Positions 28,970-38,105 of a stretch of DNA of 64,000 nt are shown one piece after another (the first letter of the stretch is position 1; every line of letters starts with the position of its first letter). Both the position numbers and the translations under genes were made by a program. Under the pieces are notes generated by a model. That model ran no database searches, was not told the DNA's origin, and saw nothing but the letters and a program-made list of their open reading frames with translations. This stretch comes from Syntrophobacter fumaroxidans MPOB (GTDB lineage: Bacteria > Desulfobacterota > Syntrophobacteria > Syntrophobacterales > Syntrophobacteraceae): positions 1,972,001 to 2,036,000 of the forward strand of contig NC_008554.1 of NCBI RefSeq assembly GCF_000014965.1, in the 5' to 3' direction.

Positions 28970-31603
28970 CTATTCGGAATGCTTGTCGCCCCGCGCGGGC
29001 CTGGCCGGCGCAGCCTCGCGCGACCAACTGCGGACATGCAGGTCGCGCTGAGGAAATGGAATCTCGACGCCCTGAGCCTGGAACACCTCGAAAATGGCGC
29101 TGTTCAGCTCATGAGTGGCGGGAATCCGGCTGCCCGGCGTGGCCAGGTAAACCCAAATATTGAAATTCAGCGAGCTGTCGCCATAAGCTTCGAAGAAGAT
29201 CTGGGGAGGCGGGTCATCCAGGACCCGCGGGTTGGCGCGACAGATTTCTTCAAGGATCCGCGTGACCTTGAACGGGTCCGAGCTGTAGGACACCCCGACT
29301 TTGAGCGTGAGGCGATTGATCCCCCATCCCCCGTAAGTCCAGTTGATTATCTTGCCGGAGATCAGCTCCGAGTTGGGAATGATCAGGAAGTACCGGTCGA
29401 AAGTCTGGAAGATCGTGCTTCGCACCCGGATCTCTTTGACCGTCCCCCAGTGGCCGTCAATGACCAGCATATCCCCGACTTTGACGGGACGTTCGAACAG
29501 GAGGATCAAACCGCTCAGAAAATTGCTGACGATGTTCTGAAGACCAAAGCCGATCCCCACGCCCAGGCCGCCCGCAACCAGGGCCAGATTGGTGAGGGAT
29601 ATGCCCAGGGTGTTCAGCGCGATCAATGCCGTGAGGACCAGGATCACATAATGCATGCTCGTGGATACGGTGTATTTGATACCGGAATCCCAGTCCTTTG
29701 CGGGAAAGAATTTGAGCTCCATGAAAGCGCGCAGCACGCGGGAGAGCCGGAACCCCAGGAAAATGACCAAAGCGGTGAGCCCGATGGAGACAGGGGTCAG
29801 TCGAACGGGGCCGACGGATGGACCCCAGCCGAGCCACCTGAAGGCCCAGCCCAGTCGGTCCGCGGGAACACCCCAGGCATTGAGGGCCACCAGCAGCGCC
29901 ACGCACGCCAAAAGCACCCTTACCGCCCGAGTCAGGAACCGGTAGGAATTCAGGAACAGCTGATCTCGCCGCGGGAATCGTCGGGCCAACAGCCCCATTT
30001 TTGGATGGAGCGTCAAGCGCAGGATGGTGTGCGCGCCTTCTCCAAGAATCCATGCCAGGGCGAGCACCACGACGGTGAAATAGGCCCCTTGGGCTGCGTA
30101 TTCGAAGAGGAATTTCATCCCCAGCAAACCTGCAACCACCACGAAAGCGAACACCAGAAACGCCGCGACCCTCAGAGCCCGCAGGAATCCCTTGTTCTTC
30201 ACGAAAGCCGGTACGGGCAGAACCGAAAGGAAGGGATCGAAATGATTCGGCCTCATGAGCCACAGTGCCCAGCCCAACAGCACGACCTGGACGAGGCTCC
30301 GCAGACTGTTGGCGCCTTCGGGCGTGAACCCCAGGATTTCCGAGTTGGGTAGAATGGAGATGTGCAGGAGAACGGCGAAGATGGCCATGAACGATAAGTG
30401 CCGTCGGAAAAACCGGGCCAAATCCCCGGGCACGGGCAGGACTCCGCCTGCTTCCTCGCCGGCCAGACATTGATGGAGCACGTTCAAAACGATGCGCAAC
30501 GCCACCAGGCTCGCCGCCAGGGACCAGACCAGCCAGGCCACCTTGTGCGAAAGGATCCCCAGCGACCAGAACGCCACGTAGAGCCAGATGACGAAACCGA
30601 GGGAGAAGAGACGCTTCAAGGAAACCGACACTATGGTCAGGAGCACTCTCAGGCCAAGCTCCGTCAAGCGTTCCTCCCAACCGACCAGCCTGAGCAGCGC
30701 CGGTTTCTTCAAGCGGACCGTCGCCGCGCTCAGCAATACCAGGAAGAGAAACAGCCCGGTGAGATTGGTCCAGTTCTCCTGAACGAACGAGAACAACACT
30801 CCGGAGCGGCCCATCTCCACCAGCCAGGCATAAGCCTTGCCGGGCAGGGCCGCCAGAGTGAGCGCAATCTGCCCGATTTCCAGCAGCCGGTGCTGAAAGG
30901 TTTGACGCTTGAGCAGTTCCCCTTTGAGAGCTTTTTGGAGGTAGTCCTGCTCCAGTTTCGTCCTGGTTTCGGCGAGCAGCGTCATGGAGCTCTGCAGATT
31001 CTCGACGCTTTTCCCCACGATTCCCTGATGGGCTTTTGCCGCCTTGTCATATTCCTGGCCGAGCTGCCGATATGCGCGGTAAATCTTCTCCAGTTCCTTG
31101 GATTTGCGCAGAGGATGATCGGTTTTGGCCAACTCGGCCATCAACGCTTCCACCGACAGTAGAGCGGCGGCATGCTCCTCGATCTTCTGCCGCAAGGCAT
31201 CCTCTTCACCCGCAAGTCCTTTCAAACGGGCGCCGGTTTGCTCCTCGTGCCCAATCAGAGCCTTCAGCGCTTCCCGGGCCTTGGCCAGGGTCAGATCGTT
31301 CACCGCCATGGAGGCATTCAACGCCGCGATCCAGGCCTGCAGCTCCTCTTTCTCCTTGACGAGGCCCTCGAGCATCTGTTTGGCCGGCTCTTGCTGCTGC
31401 CGCAGGGCGGTGATGCTGTTTTGGAGTTTGGAGGCGCCTTCCGCCAGAATATCCGGCAACTTCTCAGGACTTGTGGCCGATGTCCCGGTCCTCGCGCTTG
31501 GCTCATCGGGTTTTTCCCCGGCCTGCAGACCCGTCGTCAGGGCGAGTACAAGAATGAAGGCCGGCACCACCGGCAGAAAGCCGTAACGACCTGATTTGCG
31601 CAT
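28970..31603 (-). CDS. MscK-like large mechanosensitive channel with periplasmic coiled coil
   Basis: The 877-residue protein has a signal peptide (FLPVVPAFILVLALTTGLQA) and a periplasmic coiled coil at ~40-230 (GHEEQTGARLKGLAGEEDAL). Multiple transmembrane spans follow, then the MscS core: VAGGLGVGIGFGLQNIVSNF, GLILLFERPVKVGDMLV, YFLIIPNSELISGKIINWTY. The C-terminal cytosolic domain (FKVTRILEEICRANPRVLDD) is complete. SD GGAGA lies about seven bases before the ATG. The periplasmic coiled-coil domain plus many spans matches the MscK/MscM plan. It is not a close copy of the 20236-22704 channel. Confidence 0.9.
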   Translation of the reverse strand: MRKSGRYGFLPVVPAFILVLALTTGLQAGEKPDEPSARTGTSATSPEKLPDILAEGASKLQNSITALRQQQEPAKQMLEGLVKEKEELQAWIAALNASMAVNDLTLAKAREALKALIGHEEQTGARLKGLAGEEDALRQKIEEHAAALLSVEALMAELAKTDHPLRKSKELEKIYRAYRQLGQEYDKAAKAHQGIVGKSVENLQSSMTLLAETRTKLEQDYLQKALKGELLKRQTFQHRLLEIGQIALTLAALPGKAYAWLVEMGRSGVLFSFVQENWTNLTGLFLFLVLLSAATVRLKKPALLRLVGWEERLTELGLRVLLTIVSVSLKRLFSLGFVIWLYVAFWSLGILSHKVAWLVWSLAASLVALRIVLNVLHQCLAGEEAGGVLPVPGDLARFFRRHLSFMAIFAVLLHISILPNSEILGFTPEGANSLRSLVQVVLLGWALWLMRPNHFDPFLSVLPVPAFVKNKGFLRALRVAAFLVFAFVVVAGLLGMKFLFEYAAQGAYFTVVVLALAWILGEGAHTILRLTLHPKMGLLARRFPRRDQLFLNSYRFLTRAVRVLLACVALLVALNAWGVPADRLGWAFRWLGWGPSVGPVRLTPVSIGLTALVIFLGFRLSRVLRAFMELKFFPAKDWDSGIKYTVSTSMHYVILVLTALIALNTLGISLTNLALVAGGLGVGIGFGLQNIVSNFLSGLILLFERPVKVGDMLVIDGHWGTVKEIRVRSTIFQTFDRYFLIIPNSELISGKIINWTYGGWGINRLTLKVGVSYSSDPFKVTRILEEICRANPRVLDDPPPQIFFEAYGDSSLNFNIWVYLATPGSRIPATHELNSAIFEVFQAQGVEIPFPQRDLHVRSWSREAAPARPARGDKHSE

Positions 31604-32477
31604 GCGTTGTCTCCAATGGCTCGGTTATTGGATTGCGTTCCGCCATGCCGTTATGCCCGATTCCCGTTCCCGGCAGGCAAAACGCCCTCCTTCCGGCGCG
31701 GGCCAATCGCCCGGCAACCAACGGCGGCCGAAAAAAGTCTTTTGCAGGCACACCGTCTGTTCTTCTAACCCAACAGCCGCGCCGTGTGAATACATGCAAA
31801 ACCCTATTTGGCAATATGAAGAGCTGTAAAGGACCAAAAACCGTCTCATGAGCGGCTTTCGACCGCCCTTTCAGGCGGCGCGGCGGATTCAGTCCCGTCC
31901 GTTTGCGCGGGAGGGCTACCGCCGGCTCCGATCCGCTGAGGAACGGTCGTCAGAATTGAAACCATTTCCGTGAACCACGTGCATCCCCCCTTCCTCCCCC
32001 TTTTCAAGGCGGTCCCGGATGCGCGGTGCCCCCCCGGCGGGATATTATCGCATTTGCTTTTCCGGCGAAAAAAGATATCTTACGAGTACAATCATACATT
32101 CAATCAGAACCACAATGCTGAGCCGGTCATCAACGTTCAGATTCCCCTTCCGGATGACTTCCGTCTCGATTGCAGCCATGCCGCCCCGTCATCTGAGAGG
32201 AGGTGATATCCTCTTGCGGTGAGGTTTCCCGGAACGCCCTCCGGGATCGTCCCGCTGTATCGACAGCCGGCTGAAAAGGACGAGGGAACCCCTCTTCGTC
32301 ATTCCCGCGCACCGCCATGGGCCGGGTGTTTGATATGTAGCACGATCATCATCGACGTCATTCCTGCAAAAGCAGGCACCCAGAAGAACAGCCCGGCCTC
32401 CGGTTCCTGCCGGTGTGATGTTCCGGGCACGTCCTTTCACACCCTCTCAAGAGGGATAACTTGAAAGGAAGACGGTC
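31604..32477. other. Intergenic region (874 bp), divergent
   Basis: It separates the MscK-like gene (minus) from the metallopeptidase gene (plus). No coding frame is supported. It holds one small palindromic repeat (32357-32383) and a GAGAGGA/TCCTCTT hairpin near 32199-32218. The remainder shows nothing I can name. Confidence 0.5.
32357..32383. repeat. Short palindromic REP-like unit
   Basis: GTCATTCCTGC, four bases, GCAGGCACCCAG: this is the common bacterial intergenic form 'GTCATTCC-palindrome-CCAG'. A partial copy (CGTCATTCCCGC) lies 60 bases upstream. Confidence 0.45.
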
Positions 32478-34337
32478 ATGAAAACAGTTCAAAGGATCGC
32501 CAGGCTGGTGCTTGTCCTGTTGCTCCTTGGGCCGACGATCGTTGCCGCCGGGAATTCCCGGGTGTTCATCTTCACTCAAAACAGCGGCATCACGATCGAC
32601 ATTCTCTCCGAGAATGACTTTGCGGCACAATTCGGTGAAAACGCCGATATTCCGCGGACGGACGACGACGTCATCGCGCTTGCCCGGGAGCTCTACCCTC
32701 CCCTCGGCGTGGAACGCCCGGACGAAACGGAGGAGGCACGGGTTGAGAGCGCGAATCAGTTCCGGTGTGGAGAATATGAAGTCGGCCTGCTCTTTGCCGC
32801 TCTGCGGAACCCTCAGATCTCGGACGACACCCGGACCGCCGTCGATCACATCATCGCCCAAAGCAAACCCCCTTTGCCAAAGACATACAAGAGCAAGCAC
32901 TTCAATTTTAGATATACGGACAACGATGCCGATTCAAAAAACAACGTGACACTCGCTCACATACAAGCAACCGCACAGTTTCTCGAATCTTATTGGAACA
33001 AGTACTCGACAAATTTCACAACTCCAAAGTATTATCTATCAGGAAACCGGAAAGTCATTGATATAGAAGTCTACTATTTGCTTAAGAAAAGCGGATGGAC
33101 ATCTTCTTTTGAGAACAGTATTACATTATGCTCCACCTGGGTTCGTAATGACTGTCGTAGAAGAGTAGTATCAGCTCACGAGCTTTTCCATAGAGTTCAA
33201 TATAGTTATGGCTATATCAGCGGAACCGCCATGATGAGATGGATGACGGAAGGCACCGCAGCATGGATTCACAAATATACAAACAATAATATTGCAGATT
33301 ATATTTTCTATATGAATGAAGGTTTGACAAAACCCGAAAAGGGCCTGATCAAAGAAAGGGCCGTGGATGCCGCCCACTTTTGGGTGAAGCTCACGGAAAC
33401 CGCGCCTTCCGGCTGGGAAATCATCAAAGACGTTTGGACCAGGTACAAGGCGAATGGACACAAAGGCAAGGCCGCGGTGGATTCGGCCATCAGGAGCGAT
33501 CTCGGCTACAGGTTCGACAATTTCGTGACCCTCTGGAACAACACAAACTTCATAAAAGATCTCGCCAATTCCAGCCGGACTTACGACTACACTGAAGACG
33601 AGAGGATCGTGAATGCATGCGGCCTGACGTTCGGCCCTCTCAGTCATGTTCCCATTGCAAGGACCGCCTTTGTGGTCAAGGATGCGGATACGGCGATAGA
33701 CGACAGTGTCAAACCCTACGGCACCAAATACTTCAAATTCGAGCTGGAAGATGACCTTACCTGCCTCACCATAGGTTTTGACGCGCCCAAGGGCACTTTC
33801 TCATACAGCTTCATCGGGTTGCAGAACGGCAAGTGGATGAAGATAGCCAGCGGCACCAAGACCCATTACTCCTACGGAAGAATTCCGCTTCAAGGTCCCA
33901 ACCGATGGACCACGGTGGTGGCGGTTGTTGGAGGCACCCGCGAGGGCGGAGCATTCAAGGTGTGGGCGGATGCCCGCTGCATCAAGGGAAACTGGACGGG
34001 AACCACGAGCACCTATTGCTACGGCGAATACTTCCGCTTCAATCAACTGGGAACCTCGTTGACAGGACTCATGATCTGCTACGACATGAGCTGGATCGCG
34101 CCGTGGTGCAGAGTAAAGGGCACCATCGACGGTCTGAAGGTAACGCTCACCCGCTTTGACTGTAACAGATGGAGAACATGCGAGGAGGATTGTTCGGGAA
34201 ACTACGTCGGTACGATCAACAGCACACGCGATTGCGTTTCTGGAACATACGCACACGAAAACGGCACGGTTGACCAGTGGATCATGGTGAAAGGCGCTGT
34301 GGACCCATCGCTCATCCCCGATGAGTGTCCGCCGTAA
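32478..34337 (+). CDS. Exported HExxH metallopeptidase candidate
   Basis: The 619-residue protein has a signal peptide (ARLVLVLLLLGPTIVAAG) and SD AAGGAAG six to seven bases before the ATG. It carries HELFH (H234, E235, H238) followed by WMTEGTAAW, whose Glu is residue 258, 20 residues after the second His. This is the gluzincin-like layout in which two His and one Glu bind zinc. C-terminal of ~400 the protein is strand-rich with several Cys (RCIKGNWTG, NRWRTCEEDCSGNY), possibly a binding domain. The central part, about 32900-33380, is visibly AT-richer than both ends of the same gene, suggesting a mosaic history. No known family is assigned. Confidence 0.75.
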   Translation: MKTVQRIARLVLVLLLLGPTIVAAGNSRVFIFTQNSGITIDILSENDFAAQFGENADIPRTDDDVIALARELYPPLGVERPDETEEARVESANQFRCGEYEVGLLFAALRNPQISDDTRTAVDHIIAQSKPPLPKTYKSKHFNFRYTDNDADSKNNVTLAHIQATAQFLESYWNKYSTNFTTPKYYLSGNRKVIDIEVYYLLKKSGWTSSFENSITLCSTWVRNDCRRRVVSAHELFHRVQYSYGYISGTAMMRWMTEGTAAWIHKYTNNNIADYIFYMNEGLTKPEKGLIKERAVDAAHFWVKLTETAPSGWEIIKDVWTRYKANGHKGKAAVDSAIRSDLGYRFDNFVTLWNNTNFIKDLANSSRTYDYTEDERIVNACGLTFGPLSHVPIARTAFVVKDADTAIDDSVKPYGTKYFKFELEDDLTCLTIGFDAPKGTFSYSFIGLQNGKWMKIASGTKTHYSYGRIPLQGPNRWTTVVAVVGGTREGGAFKVWADARCIKGNWTGTTSTYCYGEYFRFNQLGTSLTGLMICYDMSWIAPWCRVKGTIDGLKVTLTRFDCNRWRTCEEDCSGNYVGTINSTRDCVSGTYAHENGTVDQWIMVKGAVDPSLIPDECPP

Positions 34338-34368
34338 ACTCGGGTTCCCGAAGGTGAAGGAATTCTCA

Positions 34369-34390
34369 GGGGCATCGTTGCCGATGCCCG
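34369..34390. terminator. Hairpin after the metallopeptidase gene
   Basis: GGGGCATCG/CGATGCCC lies about 30 bases after the plus-strand stop and is followed by only a short T-run. It is a possible terminator between convergent genes. Confidence 0.4.
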
Positions 34391-34431
34391 CCTTTGAATC
34401 CGAACGGCGGAGGGATTCGGGGTGCGCAGGC

Positions 34432-34467
34432 ACGGGGCTCGCCTTGCCCGGCATTGGCGAGCCCCGT
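34432..34467. terminator. Strong 12-bp hairpin between convergent genes
   Basis: ACGGGGCTCGCC and GGCGAGCCCCGT form a perfect stem with a 12-base loop in the gap between the metallopeptidase and cysS. No T-tract follows on either strand, so it may act as a bidirectional barrier or mRNA 3' end protector. Confidence 0.5.
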
Positions 34468-34537
34468 ATCACGGAGTGATTCATCAAGGGAATGAGTGCG
34501 GTTGAAGGTCTGATCCCGGGCTGAATACGGCTTCGGT

Positions 34538-36019
34538 TTATCCCACCCGCCAGCGCGTTCCGGCGGGAGAATCTTCCAGCTGGATGCCCTTTTTCTCGAT
34601 CTCTTCACGAAGCCGGTCGGCTTCCGCGAAATTCTTGTCCTGCCTCGCCTGCCTGCGCAACTCGATGCAGCGCTCGACCTCCGCTTCCGTGAGGCCGGTG
34701 GACTTGATCTTGAGGCTTCTTTGCTCGGCCTGGAAGGCCTCAGGCTCCCGGGTCAACAGCCCGAGCACCAGGGCGTGGTCCCGGATGGCGTCCGCCCCGG
34801 CGCGCGCCAGTGCCGATGCGGGCCCCTTGAGCTGCTTGCGGCCGAACTTGTCGAGGAATCGCTGCAGGTGACGTTGCAGGGAAAACAGGTTTCCCAGCGC
34901 CTGCGCGGTATTGAAATCGTTGTCCATGGCTTCCCGGAAGGCTCCCGAAAGCGCCGCGATCTGATCGAAGAGTTCCGGGTCCTGCCCGCGCAGGGCCTTC
35001 TCCTGGAACGCTTCCTCCACTCCGGCGGCCGCCCGTTCCTTTACCGCCCCGAGAGTGCCGTACAGCCGTTCCAACCCCTTCTCGGCCTCGCCGATCGTTT
35101 CATCGGAGAAATCCACAGGACTCCGGTAGTGCTTGCTCAATACGAAGAAGCGTACCGTTTCCGGGTGGACCTTCTGCAGGACGTCCCTGATGGTCAGAAA
35201 ATTGCCCAGGGACTTGGACATCTTTTCATTGTTGATGTTCACGAAGCCGTTGTGAAGCCAGTAGCGCACGAAGGGCATGCCGAAAGCGGCCTCGCTCTGG
35301 GCGATCTCGTTTTCGTGATGCGGAAAGATCAAGTCCTTTCCGCCTCCATGGATGTCGAAGGTCTTTCCCAGAAAACGGCTGCCCATGGCCGAGCATTCGA
35401 TGTGCCAGCCCGGCCGTCCCGGTCCCCATGGACTGTCCCAGCTCGGCTCCCCGGGCTTGCTCCCCTTCCAGAGCACGAAGTCCAGGGGATTGCGCTTCCT
35501 GGCGTCTACCTCGACCCTCGCACCCGCAAGCATGTCTTCGATCTGCCGCCCCGAAAGCTTCCCGTAGCCGGGAAATTTCTCGATCTCGAAGAACACGTCC
35601 GCACCGGCCTGGTAAGCAATCCCCTTATCCATGAGCACCCGGATGATCTCGATCATGCCGGGGACGTTTTCCGTGGCCAGCGGTTCGAGGTCCGGGCGCA
35701 GCACCCCAAGCGCATCCATGTCTTCGTAGAAAGCGGCGATGTAGCGTTGCGCAATGCTCCTGCAGTCGGTACCCGCGTCATTGGCGCGGCGAATGATCTT
35801 GTCGTCCACGTCGGTGAAGTTCCGAACGTAGGTGACTTCAAACCCCAGGAACCTGAGGTAACGATATATGACATCGAAAACGATGGCGGAACGGGCATGG
35901 CCGATATGAGAGAGGTCGTAGACCGTGACCCCGCAAACGTAGAACTTCACCTTCCCCGGTTCCAGGGGGATGAACTCCTCTTTGCTTTTGGTCAGGGTGT
36001 TGTAAACGTGCAAAACCAT
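34538..36019 (-). CDS. cysS: Cysteinyl-tRNA synthetase
   Basis: The 493-residue protein is a class I aminoacyl-tRNA synthetase that charges tRNA-Cys in the cytoplasm. The HIGH motif appears as SHIGHARS (38-41) next to the zinc ligand Cys29 (FYVCGVTVYD). Further zinc-site sequence GWHIECSAM and the signature KMSKSLGNF are present, as is the C-terminal helical DALR-type region (DNDFNTAQALGNLFSLQRHL). The length fits the family (about 460-500). ATG 36019 has GGAAGGAGA about ten bases upstream; an in-frame start 112 codons earlier would add a non-homologous extension. It lies 332 bp from ispF on the same strand. Confidence 0.97.
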   Translation of the reverse strand: MVLHVYNTLTKSKEEFIPLEPGKVKFYVCGVTVYDLSHIGHARSAIVFDVIYRYLRFLGFEVTYVRNFTDVDDKIIRRANDAGTDCRSIAQRYIAAFYEDMDALGVLRPDLEPLATENVPGMIEIIRVLMDKGIAYQAGADVFFEIEKFPGYGKLSGRQIEDMLAGARVEVDARKRNPLDFVLWKGSKPGEPSWDSPWGPGRPGWHIECSAMGSRFLGKTFDIHGGGKDLIFPHHENEIAQSEAAFGMPFVRYWLHNGFVNINNEKMSKSLGNFLTIRDVLQKVHPETVRFFVLSKHYRSPVDFSDETIGEAEKGLERLYGTLGAVKERAAAGVEEAFQEKALRGQDPELFDQIAALSGAFREAMDNDFNTAQALGNLFSLQRHLQRFLDKFGRKQLKGPASALARAGADAIRDHALVLGLLTREPEAFQAEQRSLKIKSTGLTEAEVERCIELRRQARQDKNFAEADRLREEIEKKGIQLEDSPAGTRWRVG

Positions 36020-36351
36020 GGATCGTGTGTCTCCTTCCCACCCGTTCGTCGCGCCGCCGAATCGACGCCCCGGATGTTCCACCAATGCCCTGGACCGATT
36101 CGATTCAGGATACTCCGAGCAACGAGCGGAGGCGGGATCCCGACCGTTTCGGCATCGCGCCCGCCGCGGGTGCAAACGACCGGCAAAGCATAAGACCTCC
36201 GCTCCGCCCCTCCCGGCTTCCCGGTAAGTGCCTGTTCGCGCTCCGTTATCCGGCCGCCTTTCCCGGCGGAACGCGGGAGCTTGCCGGGGTTTCAGGTACG
36301 AGGGCGGCTTGAGGCGATGCTTCGATGCCGGCCACCCCGCCCCATCCGCGC
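36020..36351. other. Gap between ispF and cysS (332 bp)
   Basis: I see no gene, T-box or clear promoter here. The sequence is GC-rich with frames that only continue those of neighbours. Confidence 0.4.
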
Positions 36352-36831
36352 TCACCGGCCGTCGCTCCTCAACAGCACCACGGCATATGCGGCAACACCT
36401 TCCTCGCGTCCGGCGAACCCGAGCTTCTCGGTCGTGGTGGCCTTGACGTTGACGGAAGAAACGGGCAGGTCCGTCGCACGGCCGATTTCTTCCGCCATCC
36501 GGGCGATGTAGGGCGCCAGGCGCGGTTTCTGCAACACCAGTGTCGTATCGATGTTTGCGATCCGGAACCCCGCGCGACGGACGAGTTCCACCGTCTGCCG
36601 GAGCAGCAGCAGGCTCGATATCCCCTTGAAGCGCGGATCGGTGTCGGGGAAATGCCGTCCGATATCCCCCAGCGCCGCGCCCCCCAGGAGGGCGTCACAG
36701 ATGGCGTGCAGCAGCACGTCCGCATCCGAATGACCGAGCAGACCGCGATCGTGCGGAACCTTCACCCCTCCGAGCACCAGGGGGCGTCCCTCGACAAATG
36801 CATGCACGTCGTATCCGAATCCCACCCGCAT
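36352..36831 (-). CDS. ispF: 2-C-methyl-D-erythritol 2,4-cyclodiphosphate synthase
   Basis: The 159-residue protein is the MEP-pathway enzyme that cyclises CDP-methylerythritol phosphate to ME-cPP with release of CMP. Zinc-binding residues are present as D8, H10 (GYDVHAF) and H42 in HSDADVLLHAICDALLG. The C-terminal signature NVKATTTEKLGF and AYAVVLL completes a full-length enzyme. Its ATG directly follows the TGA of ispD (TGAATG), so the two are one operon. IspD and IspF act two steps apart, with IspE between them; in some bacteria ispD and ispF are fused. Confidence 0.97.
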   Translation of the reverse strand: MRVGFGYDVHAFVEGRPLVLGGVKVPHDRGLLGHSDADVLLHAICDALLGGAALGDIGRHFPDTDPRFKGISSLLLLRQTVELVRRAGFRIANIDTTLVLQKPRLAPYIARMAEEIGRATDLPVSSVNVKATTTEKLGFAGREEGVAAYAVVLLRSDGR

Positions 36832-37539
36832 TCATTCCCTCCCGGAGATCCTTCCCGCGAGCCCACCGGACCGTAACAAAAACCACTGCGCCCAGTCCAG
36901 GTCTTCGGGAGTGGTGACCTTGACGTTGGTGCGCTCTCCGAGAACCACGGACACGGGCAGGTTCAACCGTTCCACGAAGGAGGCGTCGTCGGTTCCCACC
37001 CAGCCGCGCTGGACGGCCGCTTCATAGGCACTGGCAATGATATCCCGTCGGAACACCTGGGGAGTCTGCACCAACCAAATTTCCTCCCGGTTCAAGGTTT
37101 CGACCACGGTCCCGCCCTGGCCCCGCTTCACGGTATCGGTGGCGGGTACCGCCGCGATGGCCGCTCCCGTACGTTGAGCCGTCTTCCAGGCGGCTTCGAG
37201 GAGCGCGGACGAAACGAAAGGCCGAACCCCGTCGTGGATGAGCACCCAACCGCATTCATCCGGGAGGCTTCGCAGACCGTTGAGCACGCTGTCCTGCCTC
37301 TCGGCCCCGCCGGCCACGACCGTGACGGAAGGATGACCGCATACCAGGCCGCGCGCCTCATCCTGGAAGTCCTCCGGAACCAGGAGATAGGTCTGCGCGA
37401 GGAACGGCGCGGCGGCAAGGGCATCCAGCGTGTGGAGCAGGATGGACCGGCCGGCGATCTCCAGGAACTGCTTGGGCCTGTCTCTTCCCATCCTCAAGCC
37501 GCGTCCGGCCGCGGGGACAATTGCACATGTCGTCGACAT
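36832..37539 (-). CDS. ispD: 2-C-methyl-D-erythritol 4-phosphate cytidylyltransferase
   Basis: The 235-residue protein activates MEP with CTP in isoprenoid synthesis. The nucleotide-binding start [19 protein letters not shown] matches the family's AAGxGxRMG...PKQ pattern. [31 protein letters not shown] and TDDASFVE are the other conserved segments, and KVTTPEDL closes the domain. It lies just downstream of rnpB (25 bp between the RNA's 3' end and the ATG), so it needs either read-through or a promoter overlapping rnpB. No clear SD is seen. Confidence 0.96.
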
Positions 37540-37563
37540 ACGAAATCCGTGAAGAAAAAAAGG

Positions 37564-37945
37564 AATTTGGAGCAGCCCATAAGCCGGGTTCTGTTCCCCT
37601 CGAACGCCCGCAGGCGACGAAAGGCAATGATCATTCCTCTAGTCCCGCCGTTGCCGGCGGGATCAAGCAACCTACCCGAGAGCCTCGGACGGGCAGCCCT
37701 CAAACGCTCTCCTATTCGGTCTTGCTCCGGGTGGGGCTTGCCTAGCTCCCGATGTCACCATCGGGACTGGTGAGCTCTTACCTCACCGTTTCACCCTTAC
37801 CCTGCGCAATGCAGGGCGGTTTGCTTTCTGTGGCGCTATCCTCCCCGTCACCGGGACTGGGCGTTACCCAGCACCCTGCCCTGTGGAGCCCGGACTTTCC
37901 TCCGATCCCGTACGGAACCGGCGATCATTTGTGCTACTCCAAATT
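37564..37945 (-). ncRNA. rnpB: RNase P RNA (class A)
   Basis: This is the catalytic RNA of RNase P, which matures tRNA 5' ends. The 5' end AATTTGGAGTAGC pairs with the 3' end GCTGCTCCAAATT to make P1 with one G-U pair. The universally conserved P4 elements are present: GAGGAAAGTCCGGGCTCC at the 5' side and ACAGAACCCGGCTTATGGGC at the 3' side. Class A core segments such as GGTAAGGGTGAAACGG and GAGGATAGCGCCACAGAAA are also readable. The length, about 382 nt, is typical. A T-run (CCTTTTTTTCTTC) follows P1, as expected for a terminated transcript. Confidence 0.97.
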
Positions 37946-37956
37946 CCCAATTTATC

Positions 37957-37985
37957 AGTTAATCATATATTCGTAATGATGGCAA
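37957..37985 (-). promoter_or_regulatory. Candidate rnpB promoter
   Basis: On the minus strand TTGCCA and TTAACT are 17 bases apart, placing a start about at the first base of P1. The -10 match is weak (3 of 6), but the AT-rich context is distinct from its surroundings. Confidence 0.4.
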
Positions 37986-38105
37986 TTTCGTGCCGCCGTT
38001 CACGGGTCCAAATAACAGAGCCGGGGCGATATTGCAACACTGAAGCGCACCCGGAACCGTTTCGGCGGTTCCGTTCCTTGTTCGTGCAGACGGGCCCGGG
38101 CGGGC

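Noticed and set aside
28904-30352. A 482-codon plus-strand frame opposite the MscK-like gene
   Set aside because: The minus-strand MscS core is unmistakable. The plus frame is rich in Gln/His/Pro as expected for a shadow.
34721-36193. A 490-codon plus-strand frame opposite cysS
   Set aside because: The minus strand encodes a complete CysRS with HIGH and KMSKS motifs.
37521-37976. Short plus-strand frames over 37521-37976
   Set aside because: The region is the RNase P RNA gene on the minus strand, with conserved P1 and P4 elements.
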